From Calothrix sp. C42_A2020_038 (GTDB taxonomy: Bacteria > Cyanobacteriota > Cyanobacteriia > Cyanobacteriales > Nostocaceae), in NCBI GenBank assembly GCA_015272395.1, contig JACYLQ010000034.1, positions 173,991 to 237,990 of the forward strand: a stretch of DNA of 64,000 nucleotides. Reading direction: 5' to 3'. The position numbers were made by a program, and so were the translations under genes. Below, piece after piece: positions 36,628-46,713 of this stretch. The notes under the pieces are model-generated. The model saw only the letters and a program-made list of their open reading frames with translations, was not told the origin of the DNA and searched no databases. Each line of letters starts with the position of its first letter. Within the stretch, counting starts at the first letter, position 1.

Positions 36628-36938
36628 GCCCTAATCCTCGGTTGATAGTTTATGATTAAGATAGTCAACTGCTAATGCTTATCAAAAGTTGATGTCAGTA
36701 ATACAAGAAGTGATTACTTATTGACAGGCAGCATAAATAGTTTACACGCAATGATAGAAACACTTTTAAGCAAAATATCTCTAATGCTGCGAGTAACTGT
36801 TTCAAAAAGCAATCAAGTTAAAACCATTCCTGATTCATTTAAAAATTAACGAACACAATGAATGGGAGGAATAAAAATTCCCGGGTTAGTGTAGATAACA
36901 CAGACGATTGTAATAAAAGTTAGCTTATCATTAATAGT
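36628..36938. other. Intergenic, 311 bp, no gene seen
   Basis: AT-rich spacer between two minus-strand genes. It holds the promoter of the GHL10 gene; CCCGGG at 36879 is isolated. No hairpin with a T-run is evident. Confidence 0.5.
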
Positions 36939-38261
36939 CTAATTAATACAGGCCATAATTAACTCATCAACTCCAGTTACCGGAAAAATTTTGGTATTGA
37001 GTCGAGAAGCGACTTCCTCAACACTGATGTCATCGAGAAATATCAATTCACCATGTTTCAGCATTACACTCGGCAATAAAATTCCATCTCCTAAATCGAC
37101 TTTTTGTAAATTCGACAACAAATCATGACCAGTTAACAATCCAGTGACACTAATTTTTTGTCCCCAGTACTCGCTTGATAAAGCTTGCATATTTACTTGC
37201 AACCCTTCAACCGAATTTAACTGTTCCAAAATAGGTTGAAATGCTTTTTCAACCGCATTGCCAACAACCCAAGTAAATTTTCGTGGTTCAACTTTGACTG
37301 GCAGTAATTTTGAGGCAGTGGTTGCAAATTCCTTCAAAAACAAACGAATTGAACCAACACCGTTACCAATTTGGGGGTAGTCTTCGTACTCAACTTCACA
37401 TGGTAACTCCTCACCTGCAATCAAGAACCATTCATCAGCTAACCAAACAACAGTTGAGCCAAATTTTTCACGAAATTCCTGCTGGAGGCTTTTAACTTGT
37501 AAAATCACCTCTTTGGCTTTTTCAGGAGTGACTGGTACAAGTTCGTCGTCCTGGGGACGAAATCGTGTTAAACCGACAGGTACTATTGCTATTGATGCGA
37601 CTGCTGGCACATCATTTGTATAAAACGACGCTAAATCAAGAATTGTTTGTTCCAAGTGTTTGCCATCATTGATACCAGGACATACAACTACCTGAGCGTG
37701 AATTTGTAGGCGCCGTTCTTGAAACCACTGTATTTGTTTTAATATTTCACCCGCGCGAGGATTTTTGAGCAATCGAATTCTAACATCAGGTTCCGTAGCA
37801 TGTACTGAGACAAATAGAGGTGAAAGTCGCATTGCTTCAATACGCTGCCATTCACTCTTGGGCAGGTTTGTCAAAGTTAAGTAGGAACCGTAAAGAAAGC
37901 TAAGACGATAATCATCATCTTTATAGTACAAAGACTCACGTTTACCTGGTGGTTGTTGGTCGATAAAACAAAACGGACACTTGTTATTGCACTGTATAAG
38001 ATTATCGAATAGGGCCGTTTCAAATTCTAACCCTAAATCCTCATCATAATCCTTTTCAATCTCGACATGGTGAGTTTTGCCTTTGGTATCCAAAACTTCA
38101 AGTTCGAGTACTTCATCAGCACATAAAAATCTGTAATCAATCAAGTCGCGCGGGCGAGTACCATTAATACTGACAATTGCATCTCCGGGTTCAAAACCAA
38201 TTTCGGCGCCTATCGATTCAGATAACACTTTAGTTATACGAGCAGGTTTAATGGAGGGCAT
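36939..38261 (-). CDS. Cyanobacterial PDZ-radical SAM protein (TIGR03279/DUF512 type)
   Basis: The protein has 440 residues. The N-terminal PDZ-like domain (PARITKVLSESIGAEIGFEPGDAIVSINGTRPRD, 1-80) precedes the radical SAM motif CNNKCPFCFID (about 92-102). The DUF512 region follows (VEYEDYPQIGNGVGSIRLFL). The protein is nearly universal in cyanobacteria and is thought to be an Fe-S oxidoreductase, with no established substrate. The DUF512 core CxxxCxxC is intact. It is monocistronic. Confidence 0.93.
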   Translation of the reverse strand: MPSIKPARITKVLSESIGAEIGFEPGDAIVSINGTRPRDLIDYRFLCADEVLELEVLDTKGKTHHVEIEKDYDEDLGLEFETALFDNLIQCNNKCPFCFIDQQPPGKRESLYYKDDDYRLSFLYGSYLTLTNLPKSEWQRIEAMRLSPLFVSVHATEPDVRIRLLKNPRAGEILKQIQWFQERRLQIHAQVVVCPGINDGKHLEQTILDLASFYTNDVPAVASIAIVPVGLTRFRPQDDELVPVTPEKAKEVILQVKSLQQEFREKFGSTVVWLADEWFLIAGEELPCEVEYEDYPQIGNGVGSIRLFLKEFATTASKLLPVKVEPRKFTWVVGNAVEKAFQPILEQLNSVEGLQVNMQALSSEYWGQKISVTGLLTGHDLLSNLQKVDLGDGILLPSVMLKHGELIFLDDISVEEVASRLNTKIFPVTGVDELIMACIN

Positions 38262-38511
38262 AGGTTGGGAGTTAGGAGTTAGGAGGAGCTGAGTTATGAA
38301 TCAGTATTTTTATAAGATCATATCTAGTTGCTGACAGCGCAACAAAGTTGAAACGTCAAAAAGCAATAAGAAAACTAAGGAAAAATCAAAACCTCTAAAA
38401 CTCCTTATTCGGCGCCGAATGATATCGCGTCTCTACAACTCCCAACTCTTAACCCTAACTCTGTACAGACGCAATTAATTGTACCTCTACTAACTTCCAA
38501 CTCCGCTCCTC

Positions 38512-39405
38512 CTAACTATTCCGAAACGCTCCTGTTGCAATGGCGCCCAAAATGGCTGCACCAAAAGCAAGGCGATACCAAACGAATACCCAACTGCTGT
38601 TTCGCTGCAAGAACTTGAGTAACCACGCAATAGATAAATATGAGAAGATAAAAGTTGAAATAATACCGACTATTAAGGGCGCAAACATATCTGATACTTC
38701 AAGAACATCTTTAGTTTGAACTAGTGTAGCGATAGCCAGCGTCGGAAATCCTAATAAGAATGAGAACCTAGCTGCGGTTTGACGCTGTAATCCTAAAAAT
38801 AAAGCAGTTGTTAAAGTTGAACCGGAACGGGAAGCTCCTGGTAACAGAGCTATCATTTGCCCTAAACCAACTAGTATTCCATCTTTGATTTCTAACTCTT
38901 CAAACCCGCGCTTGCGTACACCAACTTTTTCTGCTAATCCCAGCAATATTGCCATCAATATCGATACACAAGCAATCATCAATGGACTTTCTAACTCAAC
39001 TTTCAATACTTTCAACACTAATCCACCTAATAGCGCAGGCATAGTACCAATGACTATTCCTGTAAATATTTTCCATTCTTCACGCTCCCACTGTTTGCGT
39101 GTAAATGCGATCCAGGCGCCTTCCAAAATACTAGAAATATCTTTATAAAAATACCACCCTACCGCAAACACACTTCCTAACTGAATTCCATCGATTGCGG
39201 CTTTACTCCATGTTGCCTTCCATCCCAGAATATCTCGAAAAATAATCAAGTGTGCTGTGCTACTAATGGGCAAAAATTCCGTAATGCCCTGCACTATACC
39301 CAGCACAATACCTTGTATAATCTGCCAAGCAAAGTTGGACTCAGTCGCAACAGCATTACCTGCTTGCATTAAATAATCTAAGCTTGTTACGAACATTATT
39401 GTCAT
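38512..39405 (-). CDS. uppP: Undecaprenyl-diphosphatase UppP (BacA)
   Basis: This 297-residue, eight-helix membrane enzyme recycles undecaprenyl pyrophosphate, the carrier for peptidoglycan and surface glycans. Motif 1 is QGITEFLPISSTAHLI (about 40-55, with Glu and catalytic Ser/His candidates). Motif 2 is LPGASRSGSTLTTAL (about 188-202, with Arg). Length is slightly above the E. coli enzyme because of a longer N-terminus; Met4 is an alternative start. Confidence 0.95.
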   Translation of the reverse strand: MTIMFVTSLDYLMQAGNAVATESNFAWQIIQGIVLGIVQGITEFLPISSTAHLIIFRDILGWKATWSKAAIDGIQLGSVFAVGWYFYKDISSILEGAWIAFTRKQWEREEWKIFTGIVIGTMPALLGGLVLKVLKVELESPLMIACVSILMAILLGLAEKVGVRKRGFEELEIKDGILVGLGQMIALLPGASRSGSTLTTALFLGLQRQTAARFSFLLGFPTLAIATLVQTKDVLEVSDMFAPLIVGIISTFIFSYLSIAWLLKFLQRNSSWVFVWYRLAFGAAILGAIATGAFRNS

Positions 39406-39672
39406 TAACCAGACTCCAGAAGTTCTTACGTAACTTTACCGAATTATCCAACTTTACGTTATCAACGTCAGCGATTCCGGGTGACATTGATTTAGCTATA
39501 AGCTTGGCGTTAGGTATTTTAACTCGTCATTCACAACTCTCAAAAACGCAAGGAACCGGAGCATCTCTACTAACTCCGAGGTACAATGTAATTTAAATGC
39601 CCTAGGGGGGGATTTATTGTTATGATATTTTAAATAAGATAAAGTTAAGTAACAAATATTAAAATTCAAATT

Positions 39673-40512
39673 TTGGTTAATACAACTTTGGTAAATACAG
39701 TCTTGTCTGCGCGCGCAGCTTCTACCCAACTTGAAAATCTGGAGCAGGAAACAAAAGGTGAACCTGAACTTGCTTACACTCCAAGCACATTCTTAGATTT
39801 GACGAGTAATGTAACAAATTTTGAAGATGAATCAGAAAAACAAATTTATGTTTCTTCAGGCCAGATATCGTTAGTACCCCCTGTTTCACTACTAATTTTT
39901 GTAGCAGCAGTATTTTTAGTGTCAGTTCCAGTATTTGTCGAAGCTCCACTCGTGAGAGCTTTACCTTGGGTCAGCTTGGGACTAACAGGGTTTTGGATGT
40001 GGCTGAGTTTCGGTCTCATGTCCCATAATAAAACTTATTTGTGGGGTGATTTGCTTTATGGTTTTAGCTGGAGTTGGTTCGCTGGTTCGATTTACTGGGG
40101 TTGGTTACGATGGGAACCAATATGGCATTTACCTATAGAATCTATTGGGCTACCTTTTGCGGTATGGTGCTTACAACGTAACTGGGGGAAAATTGGTAAC
40201 TGGTTTTATCTTGGTTCTTTGTTCGGAACGGTTGTAACTGATGTTTATTTTTATTTAACAAACTTAATACCTTACTGGCGCCAGATTATGCATGTAGAGC
40301 CAGAAGCAGTATCTGAAATTTTACAAGCAGCACTAATACAAGTACAGGCACCTCTTGGATCATTATGGGCGCTGATTCTTGGAGTCGTGTTACTGGCAGT
40401 AGGACTCCTACCATTAGCAAGACAAAAGAATCACTGGTTCGCCTTTGGTGGTGCAGTTTTAAGTACTATTTTGGTAGATGCTTTATTTTTGGCAGCAGCT
40501 GTTTTTGCCTGA
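39673..40512 (+). CDS. DUF3120-type membrane protein
   Basis: The protein has 279 residues. A polar N-terminus of about 65 residues precedes six or so transmembrane helices (VSLLIFVAAVFLVSVPVFV, ALPWVSLGLTGFWMWLSFG, LYGFSWSWFAGSIYWGWLRW, and so on). Tryptophan-rich segments such as WSWFAGSIYWGWLRWEPIWHLP match DUF3120 proteins of cyanobacteria and algae. Function is unknown. It precedes psbU on the same strand; I recall this neighbourhood in other cyanobacteria, hinting at a photosynthesis-related role. The start is uncertain (TTG at 39673). Confidence 0.8.
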   Translation: MVNTTLVNTVLSARAASTQLENLEQETKGEPELAYTPSTFLDLTSNVTNFEDESEKQIYVSSGQISLVPPVSLLIFVAAVFLVSVPVFVEAPLVRALPWVSLGLTGFWMWLSFGLMSHNKTYLWGDLLYGFSWSWFAGSIYWGWLRWEPIWHLPIESIGLPFAVWCLQRNWGKIGNWFYLGSLFGTVVTDVYFYLTNLIPYWRQIMHVEPEAVSEILQAALIQVQAPLGSLWALILGVVLLAVGLLPLARQKNHWFAFGGAVLSTILVDALFLAAAVFA

Positions 40513-40758
40513 ATTTTTGGGAGAAATTAACCATTTCTGTAAACTTTTTGCAAAAGTTTACTCGAACCTATGACGCATCAGTGTTTTGGGTATTAATAAG
40601 CTGTATATTAGTTTCTGATAACTGCTGTGTTGGTTTAAAAGTTGTCAATCATCTCAAGTCTTTCATTGTTCGATACTCATGAGTGTTGAACATTGACTAT
40701 TGACTATTGACAATTTTAAACAGTGAAATTTGTTCGATGGAAAAAGGTGGAAAGTATC

Positions 40759-41199
40759 GTGAAACGATTCGCACGTATATTATCAATATTTAGTTTATTG
40801 GTAGCTTGTTTAGGATGGTTGGGGACTGCTCAACCAGCTCAGGCCAGCATGTTAAACGGCTTTGCTTTTCGTTCAGTTCCTGTATTAGCGACAGAAACTA
40901 GCGAAGAGCTTCGTAACCGTGCAGATGATAAGTTGGCAGAAGTCTACGGAAAAAAAATTGATTTAAATAATACCAATATTGCTTCATTTCAACGCTTCCC
41001 AGGATTGTATCCAACCCTTGCAAGTAAAATCATCAGAAATGCGCCATACGAGAATGTTAAGGATGTTTTGGATATTAAGGGACTGAGCGAGCGTCAAAAG
41101 CAAATTCTAGAAGCGAATCTCGACAACTTCGTTGTCAATGAAGTTGAACCTGTGTTTACAGAAGGTGACGACCGTTATAACAACGGTATTTATAGATAA
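40759..41199 (+). CDS. psbU: Photosystem II 12 kDa extrinsic protein PsbU
   Basis: The precursor of 146 residues has a signal peptide ([20 protein letters not shown] ending AQA) and a mature lumenal part with the PsbU helix-hairpin-helix-like segment ([33 protein letters not shown]). PsbU stabilises the Mn4CaO5 cluster on the lumenal side of photosystem II. GTG 40759 is chosen because AGGTGG lies 8 bases upstream and the length fits the family. GTG 40723 has no ribosome-binding site and would give an unusual 12-residue extension. Confidence 0.95.
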   Translation: MKRFARILSIFSLLVACLGWLGTAQPAQASMLNGFAFRSVPVLATETSEELRNRADDKLAEVYGKKIDLNNTNIASFQRFPGLYPTLASKIIRNAPYENVKDVLDIKGLSERQKQILEANLDNFVVNEVEPVFTEGDDRYNNGIYR

Positions 41200-41304
41200 C
41201 AATTAGGGAGTTGGGAATTGGGGACTAGCCACTAGTAATTTGTGTCATAAGTTTTGGTGGTATAAAAAATATCTTGTGGAGCAGGCATCCTTGCCTCGAC
41301 CGAT

Positions 41305-41326
41305 GAACAGGCTTTCCTGCCTGTTC
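41305..41326. repeat. Short hairpin repeat (GAACAGGC...GCCTGTTC)
   Basis: An 8-bp stem with a 6-base loop, preceded by GGAGCAGGCATCCTTGCCT. This GCAGGC/GCCTG type is a common dispersed intergenic repeat in cyanobacteria. It lies between psbU and nadB and lacks a T-run. Confidence 0.5.
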
Positions 41327-41420
41327 TACAACACCCTAAAATTAATGACATGAACCACTAGTATTTAACTAACTCCCAACTCATTTTCTGGCATCTGTAC
41401 AATCGGTACACTCTTAAATT

Positions 41421-43079
41421 TTGTTTTGTCAATTGAACGATTTTGTAAATGAATTTGATGTTTTAGTAGTAGGTGCCGGTGCGGCTGGACTCTATACCGC
41501 ACTATGTTTGCCTCAAAGTCTGCGAGTTGGCTTAATTACTAAGGAAAGTATTTCATTGTCTGCTAGTGATTGGGCACAAGGTGGTATCGCTGCTGCTGTT
41601 TCACCATCAGACTCACCTGAATTACATGTTGAGGATACTTTGAAAGCAGGTGCGGGATTGTGTGATTTCAGCGCAGTTGAGTTTCTAGCTCAAAATGCTT
41701 CAGCTTGTATTAAGTCACTTGTAGATTTAGGTGTAGCTTTTGACCGTCACGGCGAAAATTTAGCACTGACGCTGGAAGCAGCTCATTCTAGACATCGTGT
41801 TCTTCATGCAGCTGATACAACAGGACGCGAAGTCACAACGACTTTAGCAAATCAAGTTCTGAAACGCCCAAATATTCAAGTGATTCAACAAGCCCTGGCA
41901 TTAGGTTTATGGATAGAGCCACAATTGGGTTGTCGAGGTATAAGTTTATTTCACAATAATCAAATTACTTGGGTACATGCTAGTGCTGTCATACTCGCGA
42001 CAGGTGGTGGTGGTCAAGTCTTCGCACAAACAACCAACCCAGCTGTCAGTACGGGTGACGGTGTTGCTATTGCTTGGCGAGCTGGCGCCATTTTACGGGA
42101 TTTAGAATTTGTGCAGTTTCACCCTACAGCCTTAACAAAAGCTGGTGCCGACCGTTTTCTCATTAGCGAAGCTGTACGAGGAGAAGGTGCCCATTTAGTA
42201 GATGATACTGGACGGCGTTTCGCTTACGATTATCATGAAGCGGGTGAATTGGCGCCGCGTGATGTCGTCAGTCGGGCAATTTACAGCCACCTACAGAAAA
42301 CAGCTTCCGACCCTTCAACAGCAAACGTCTGGCTGGACATGCGTCCAATCCCTACAGCAACAATTCGCCATCGTTTTCCTAACATTATCAAAGTTTGTCG
42401 GCGTTGGGGAATAGATGTATTTTCAGAGTCTATTCCTGTTGCCCCTGCTGCACATTATTGGATGGGTGGTATTGTTACTGATTTAACTAACAGCACTAAT
42501 ATTCCTGGTCTGTATGCAGTCGGTGAAACTGCTAGTACTGGTGTTCACGGAGCCAACCGTTTAGCAAGTAATTCACTACTCGAATGCATTGTCTTCGGCG
42601 CCCAAATGGCAAATATTAAACTACCAAAGGATAATCTTTCAAAATTCCAAGTTCAATCTGTATCCTTTAACTTAAGCGCAGCGCAATTAGATTTGTGTCA
42701 GACTGATATCACTAGTATGCGTGAGAATATTCCACGTCTCATGTGGCAGAGTGCTGGAATTTGTCGTCAACAACATCTAATCGAAAATGCAATTACAACA
42801 GTAGAAACCTGGCAACATGACTTTCATAATTTACCGCTGAGTCAGTTTATACAGAGCTTACATCCTCAAGAATGTGTATTTGACATACCCAAAGTTGAAA
42901 AGTTGTTACGATTATGGGCTGAAACTGGTAATTTGCTTGACGTTGCTTACTTAATTCTCAAAAGTGCTGCTTTTAGAACCGAAAGTAGAGGTGGTCACTA
43001 CCGTACAGACTACCCATCATCAAATCCTGACTGGCAAGTGCATACAGTAGTTCAACATCAAAATTGGTATAAATCTTGA
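41421..43079 (+). CDS. nadB: L-aspartate oxidase NadB
   Basis: The 552-residue FAD enzyme makes iminoaspartate, the first step of NAD synthesis. The FAD dinucleotide fold is VLVVGAGAAGLYTAL (about 14-28). SASDWAQGGIAAAVSP is next, then the active-site region HRVLHAADTTGREVTTTL, EFVQFHPTAL, ISEAVRGEGAHL, and the second FAD site YAVGETASTGVHGANRLASNSLLE, all NadB-like. The start must be TTG (41421 or 41433), since no ATG precedes the FAD motif. A clear ribosome-binding site is not visible. Confidence 0.93.
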   Translation: MFCQLNDFVNEFDVLVVGAGAAGLYTALCLPQSLRVGLITKESISLSASDWAQGGIAAAVSPSDSPELHVEDTLKAGAGLCDFSAVEFLAQNASACIKSLVDLGVAFDRHGENLALTLEAAHSRHRVLHAADTTGREVTTTLANQVLKRPNIQVIQQALALGLWIEPQLGCRGISLFHNNQITWVHASAVILATGGGGQVFAQTTNPAVSTGDGVAIAWRAGAILRDLEFVQFHPTALTKAGADRFLISEAVRGEGAHLVDDTGRRFAYDYHEAGELAPRDVVSRAIYSHLQKTASDPSTANVWLDMRPIPTATIRHRFPNIIKVCRRWGIDVFSESIPVAPAAHYWMGGIVTDLTNSTNIPGLYAVGETASTGVHGANRLASNSLLECIVFGAQMANIKLPKDNLSKFQVQSVSFNLSAAQLDLCQTDITSMRENIPRLMWQSAGICRQQHLIENAITTVETWQHDFHNLPLSQFIQSLHPQECVFDIPKVEKLLRLWAETGNLLDVAYLILKSAAFRTESRGGHYRTDYPSSNPDWQVHTVVQHQNWYKS

Positions 43080-43094
43080 ATAGTTAGCAGGCAT

Positions 43095-43125
43095 GTAGAG
43101 ACGCGAGGAACCGGAACGTCTCTAC
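43095..43125. repeat. Hairpin of the GTAGAGACG...CGTCTCTAC family
   Basis: 9-bp perfect arms (43095-43103 and 43117-43125) enclose GAGGAACCGGAA-like sequence. It lies directly after nadB and could end its transcript. Relatives with the same GGAACCGGA core are decayed at about 39547-39575, and a palindromic relative is at 7173-7198. Confidence 0.6.
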
Positions 43126-43139
43126 TCCTAATTTCTTAT

Positions 43140-43385
43140 TTATCTTGTCCCACTACCGTATTCGCTGTTTGGTCCTCCGTAATTAGGCGGTTCGTATTCA
43201 CTTTCCAAACTGCGAAGCAACTCTACTTGGTTCAAATTTGGCTTGGTGGTTTCAAGATGAATCAGATTTACTGTTGTATTTCTGGGATTTTTAAACTTTG
43301 CTGCTGCATCAGCAATTCTTGGCACTACTAAATGGGCGCCAAAAAAGAACAGTAGCGCACTTGCGATTCTTAAACTGCTTACCAT
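43140..43385 (-). CDS. Small secreted protein, unknown
   Basis: The 81-residue product has a signal peptide (MVSSLRIASALLFFFGAHLVVPRIADA, predicted cut after ADA near residue 27). The mature part is about 54 residues and ends in a Pro/Gly/Tyr/Glu-rich tail (EPPNYGGPNSEYGSGTR). AGGAGTAATACCGAGCTT lies just upstream of the ATG on the minus strand, a plausible though distant ribosome-binding site. No family is recognised. Confidence 0.6.
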   Translation of the reverse strand: MVSSLRIASALLFFFGAHLVVPRIADAAAKFKNPRNTTVNLIHLETTKPNLNQVELLRSLESEYEPPNYGGPNSEYGSGTR

Positions 43386-43637
43386 AAGCTCGGTATTACT
43401 CCTTGATATGGCTTAATCAAGTATTTTTAAGTAAGTATTTTTACTGAAAAAGTGTCTTAAAACTAGGAAAGCTATAAAGCTTTGACAAATTTAGACAAGC
43501 ATCAACAAAGGTCAGGTTTGAGAATTGGACTGCAAATAGTTTTTAGGCAAACACAAAACAGCTACAAGATTACTAACTATTCAGAAAGTAAATCTTAAGT
43601 AATAGTTAAGTGATACTACTGCAAGACTTGCCTTCGC

Positions 43638-43655
43638 ATCACCCCTAGGGGTGAT
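43638..43655. repeat. 18-bp perfect palindrome
   Basis: ATCACCCCTAGGGGTGAT in an AT-rich 780-bp spacer. It is possibly a hairpin or a protein site of the upstream region of the small secreted gene. It is 250 bases from that gene, so the role is open. Confidence 0.45.
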
Positions 43656-43784
43656 ATGCTTGCCTATGAGATAACACACTTGCGTTAATAAACAGGTGTT
43701 TATTTCATAATATCTTAATAATGTTAAGTGTTATTACTGTGTTTACTAGATTACAAGTTTGATAGAAATTACTATTGATTAAAT

Positions 43785-44110
43785 AGTTTTTAAGTTAGAA
43801 AAAACACTACAAGTGTGAAAATAACCAAACTCGTAAAGAGGTTACACGTAACGTCTTCTAAGAAAGTTCTTTCAGGGTAAGCTTTTTGAGCGATTAACAA
43901 CTGGGCGTTACCAGCAGACCTAGCTTTTTTAGTTTCTTTTATCACTGTTGGGGGGAAGTCCCCCCATGACCTGCTCTGCATGTATCCTGTATCCCATCAA
44001 CATGCAATTTGCTGTACATAGCATTGAGGTTGCCATTTTAGCAAGTATTTTATTTTCTTTTGACCCTCCCCTGGTTTTAAACCAGGGGTTTCCAAAACCT
44101 ACGTAGGTGC
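43785..44110. repeat. Patchwork of repeat remnants between two genes
   Basis: The region contains, in order: GTTACACGTAAC (relative of the 26-bp palindrome), a G6-AAGT-C6 hairpin (43950-43965), a 25-bp right end of the MITE-like element (43992-44016, ending AATTTGCTGTA), and a hairpin with 10-bp arms CCCCTGGTTT/AAACCAGGGG (44068-44088). Two overlapping minus-strand frames here (43790-43981, 43929-44159) read through these repeats and do not look like genes. It appears to be a site of repeated insertion and decay. Confidence 0.5.
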
Positions 44111-44164
44111 GTAATGCTTCTGGGTTATTTACAACGTTGAAACTTTTTCGTAGCATCACACAGT

Positions 44165-46363
44165 CTAAGCGAACTCATATCGATTTTTGCCCATATGTTT
44201 AGCACGATACATAGCTACATCTGCTTGCTTGATTAAAGTTTCAGATTCACGACTGTTGAGAGGGTAGACGCTAACACCAATGCTGGCAGATACTTTGGCA
44301 ACGTTGTCTTCTAGGAGAATAGGTTCAGTAATAGTTGATAATATCTTTTCTGCAACTTTGGCTGCTATTTCCTCTCGGGGTATGGCACGTAAAATAACTG
44401 TAAATTCATCACCACCAAGACGCGCGACAGTATCGCTACCACGCAAGCAGTTATTGAGTCTATTCGCAATGGTAATTAATAGACGGTCGCCCATTTCATG
44501 TCCTAAAGTATCATTGACTTGTTTGAAGCCATCTAAATCGATAAATAACAGTCCAACCATTAAATCATTGTTTTTTGCCCAGTCAAGTGATTCTTCGAGT
44601 TGTTCCACGAAAAGTTTACGGTTGGGTAGACCTGTTAGGGGGTCATGGTATGCTAAGTAACGCAAGCGATCTTCTTGTACTTTTAATTCATTGTTAGAAC
44701 GAGACAATTCGGCTGCGGCAAGTTTGAGTTCTTCTTCCATTCGTTTACGTTTAGTGATATCGCGAATAACTCCAACTAAATAAAAGTTACCCGCAGCATC
44801 TTTATGAAGCGAACGCTTAGTTGCTATCAAGTAAGTATTTCCTCTTCTGTCGGTGAACTCCTCTTCACTTTCGCACGATTGTTGAGTTTGAAAAACTAAA
44901 TCATCACTTTTGCGAAACTTATCAGCTTGAGGCTTGGGAAAATAGTTATAATCAGATTGTTCTAATAATGCTTCTTTGGGATAACCAATAAAGTCACAGT
45001 AAGCCTCATTTAAAACAATCCACTGATGTTTATTATTTTTAACAAAAACTGGGTCGGGAATTGTGTTGATGATTTGGTCTAAAAACTCTTTAGAGCGTCT
45101 TAACTCTTCTTGGACGTAGGCAATTTGAAAAGTAATGACAAGTGTCGAAAGGCAAAAGCTAAGTAGTCCTGGTACAATTGGTATCCACCAACCGTCAAGA
45201 AAAATCACAAATGCACTGCCTGTAAGTACACAAGACAAAAGTATTATTGTTAAAAAGCTAGCTGTTGTACTCTTAATTCGGTATCGTGTAATCGCACCCA
45301 AGTAAGCGCATACAAAAATCCACAAGTATTCAATTAAGTTTGACCATACTTTAATTAACGGTCTTGAGTTTAAAGCGGCAGAAATAAGTTCACTAATAAA
45401 GTGAGCTTGTAGTTCAACTCCAGGTACTGTTCTAATCGTACCGACAAATGGGCTAGAGTGTGGTGTTTGTACATAATCTTGTAGAGAAGGTGCAGTAGTA
45501 CCAATCAAAACAATTCGGTCGTTAATCCAGTTTTCTGGAACCTTATCATGAAGAATATCCCGTAGTGATACCCTGCGAAAGCCCCAATTATCAGGATAAC
45601 AAGTTGCACAACTGGGTTTTGAAAAATTTGATATAATTTGGTAGCCTTTGTTGTCTGCTCCTATGTAGGCGCCATCATACGGTTGAAAGCGAGGAAAAAC
45701 TGCCTTACCTAACCGCAAGTACTTTGGATTATTAGATGCCGGCTTCGGTACAATATTCTCTGGATATAAATACAGCTTGGCAAGTTTAAGCGCAAAACTT
45801 TCGTATTTCTGATCAAATATGTGCCAGTACAGTAAACTGCGCCGTACCTTTGCATCAGCATCAACAACTATATTATTGAAGCCAACTTGATTTCGGGGTA
45901 AACCAATTGGTGGCAAAACATGATTATCCTGGTTTTGGGATAACTTTTCGATACCAATCAAGTTTGGTATCGACTTATAAACTGAAAGCAATTGCTCATG
46001 ACCAGGATTCACTTTTAAATCCCGATAAATATTTAGACCAATTGCCCGTGGTTGGTATTTATTGATTTTTGTTAATACTTCAGCAATTATATTGTCTGGT
46101 AGAGGCCAAGTACCAATGGTTCTGATTGATATCTCATCAATCGCTACTATTGTAATGCGCTCTTCAGGTGCTTCATTTGGACGTAACTGAAAAAATTTGT
46201 CAAATGCGCTCCATTCAAAAAGTTGAAAGAACCCTAGCGCACGTAAACTAATAATGCAGCTTGCCACACCAAATGAAACAAGCAATTCCTTTTGAGCTAT
46301 AACAAGAGGCTGCCTGTACTTCAAGCGTAGCATTTGGAGAAACTTATATCGCTGCTTACTCAT
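44165..46363 (-). CDS. CHASE2-PAS-GGDEF sensor diguanylate cyclase
   Basis: The protein has 732 residues. A first membrane segment near 28-45 is followed by an extracytoplasmic CHASE2 domain (about 45-330; FFQLRPNEAPEERITIVAIDEISIRTIG, then DYVQTPHSS). Two or three transmembrane helices lie at about 343-415. Then come a PAS domain with PAC (about 428-550), a short coiled coil, and a GGDEF domain (about 570-732). The active-site RLGGDEF is intact, and RGSD five residues before it is a product-inhibition I-site. It should make cyclic di-GMP in response to an external signal. No partner gene is adjacent. Confidence 0.93.
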   Translation of the reverse strand: MSKQRYKFLQMLRLKYRQPLVIAQKELLVSFGVASCIISLRALGFFQLFEWSAFDKFFQLRPNEAPEERITIVAIDEISIRTIGTWPLPDNIIAEVLTKINKYQPRAIGLNIYRDLKVNPGHEQLLSVYKSIPNLIGIEKLSQNQDNHVLPPIGLPRNQVGFNNIVVDADAKVRRSLLYWHIFDQKYESFALKLAKLYLYPENIVPKPASNNPKYLRLGKAVFPRFQPYDGAYIGADNKGYQIISNFSKPSCATCYPDNWGFRRVSLRDILHDKVPENWINDRIVLIGTTAPSLQDYVQTPHSSPFVGTIRTVPGVELQAHFISELISAALNSRPLIKVWSNLIEYLWIFVCAYLGAITRYRIKSTTASFLTIILLSCVLTGSAFVIFLDGWWIPIVPGLLSFCLSTLVITFQIAYVQEELRRSKEFLDQIINTIPDPVFVKNNKHQWIVLNEAYCDFIGYPKEALLEQSDYNYFPKPQADKFRKSDDLVFQTQQSCESEEEFTDRRGNTYLIATKRSLHKDAAGNFYLVGVIRDITKRKRMEEELKLAAAELSRSNNELKVQEDRLRYLAYHDPLTGLPNRKLFVEQLEESLDWAKNNDLMVGLLFIDLDGFKQVNDTLGHEMGDRLLITIANRLNNCLRGSDTVARLGGDEFTVILRAIPREEIAAKVAEKILSTITEPILLEDNVAKVSASIGVSVYPLNSRESETLIKQADVAMYRAKHMGKNRYEFA

Positions 46364-46648
46364 TTGTATTACCCGATCGGGTTCTTAAATTCTTGATTTT
46401 TCAGTATCATAAAACACATCAAAATCAAGTCATCAAAATACAGTTACTACTATAGGCACTACACTAAGGTGTATTTGCATTTCTTGGGATTTGTTAAGTG
46501 TGATAAGGCTACGGCAGCAATCATTTGTGATAAATATAATGAATCTCAACTTTAATCCATTTGTCTACTGCAAAAGATTAATTTGCTGACAATTAGCTAC
46601 AGTTCTCTAGAAAAATTTACAAACATTAACATTTCGTAATAAAAATAT

Positions 46649-46678
46649 CCTCTCTAAATATCTCAATGATTAGAGAGG
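46649..46678 (-). terminator. Terminator of the VKOR gene
   Basis: Arms CCTCTCTAA (46649-46657) and TTAGAGAGG (46670-46678) form a 9-bp stem. On the minus strand the hairpin is followed by ATATTTTTATT. It is 36 bases past the stop codon of the VKOR gene. The rest of the spacer up to 46364 is plain AT-rich sequence. Confidence 0.7.
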
Positions 46679-46713
46679 TTAGAGATTATACAATTTTAAC
46701 AATTGGTTCACAA

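Noticed and set aside
43790..44159. Two minus-strand frames of 63 and 76 codons
   Set aside because: They overlap each other and run through hairpin repeats and a MITE fragment, so they look like chance frames or mobile-element debris.
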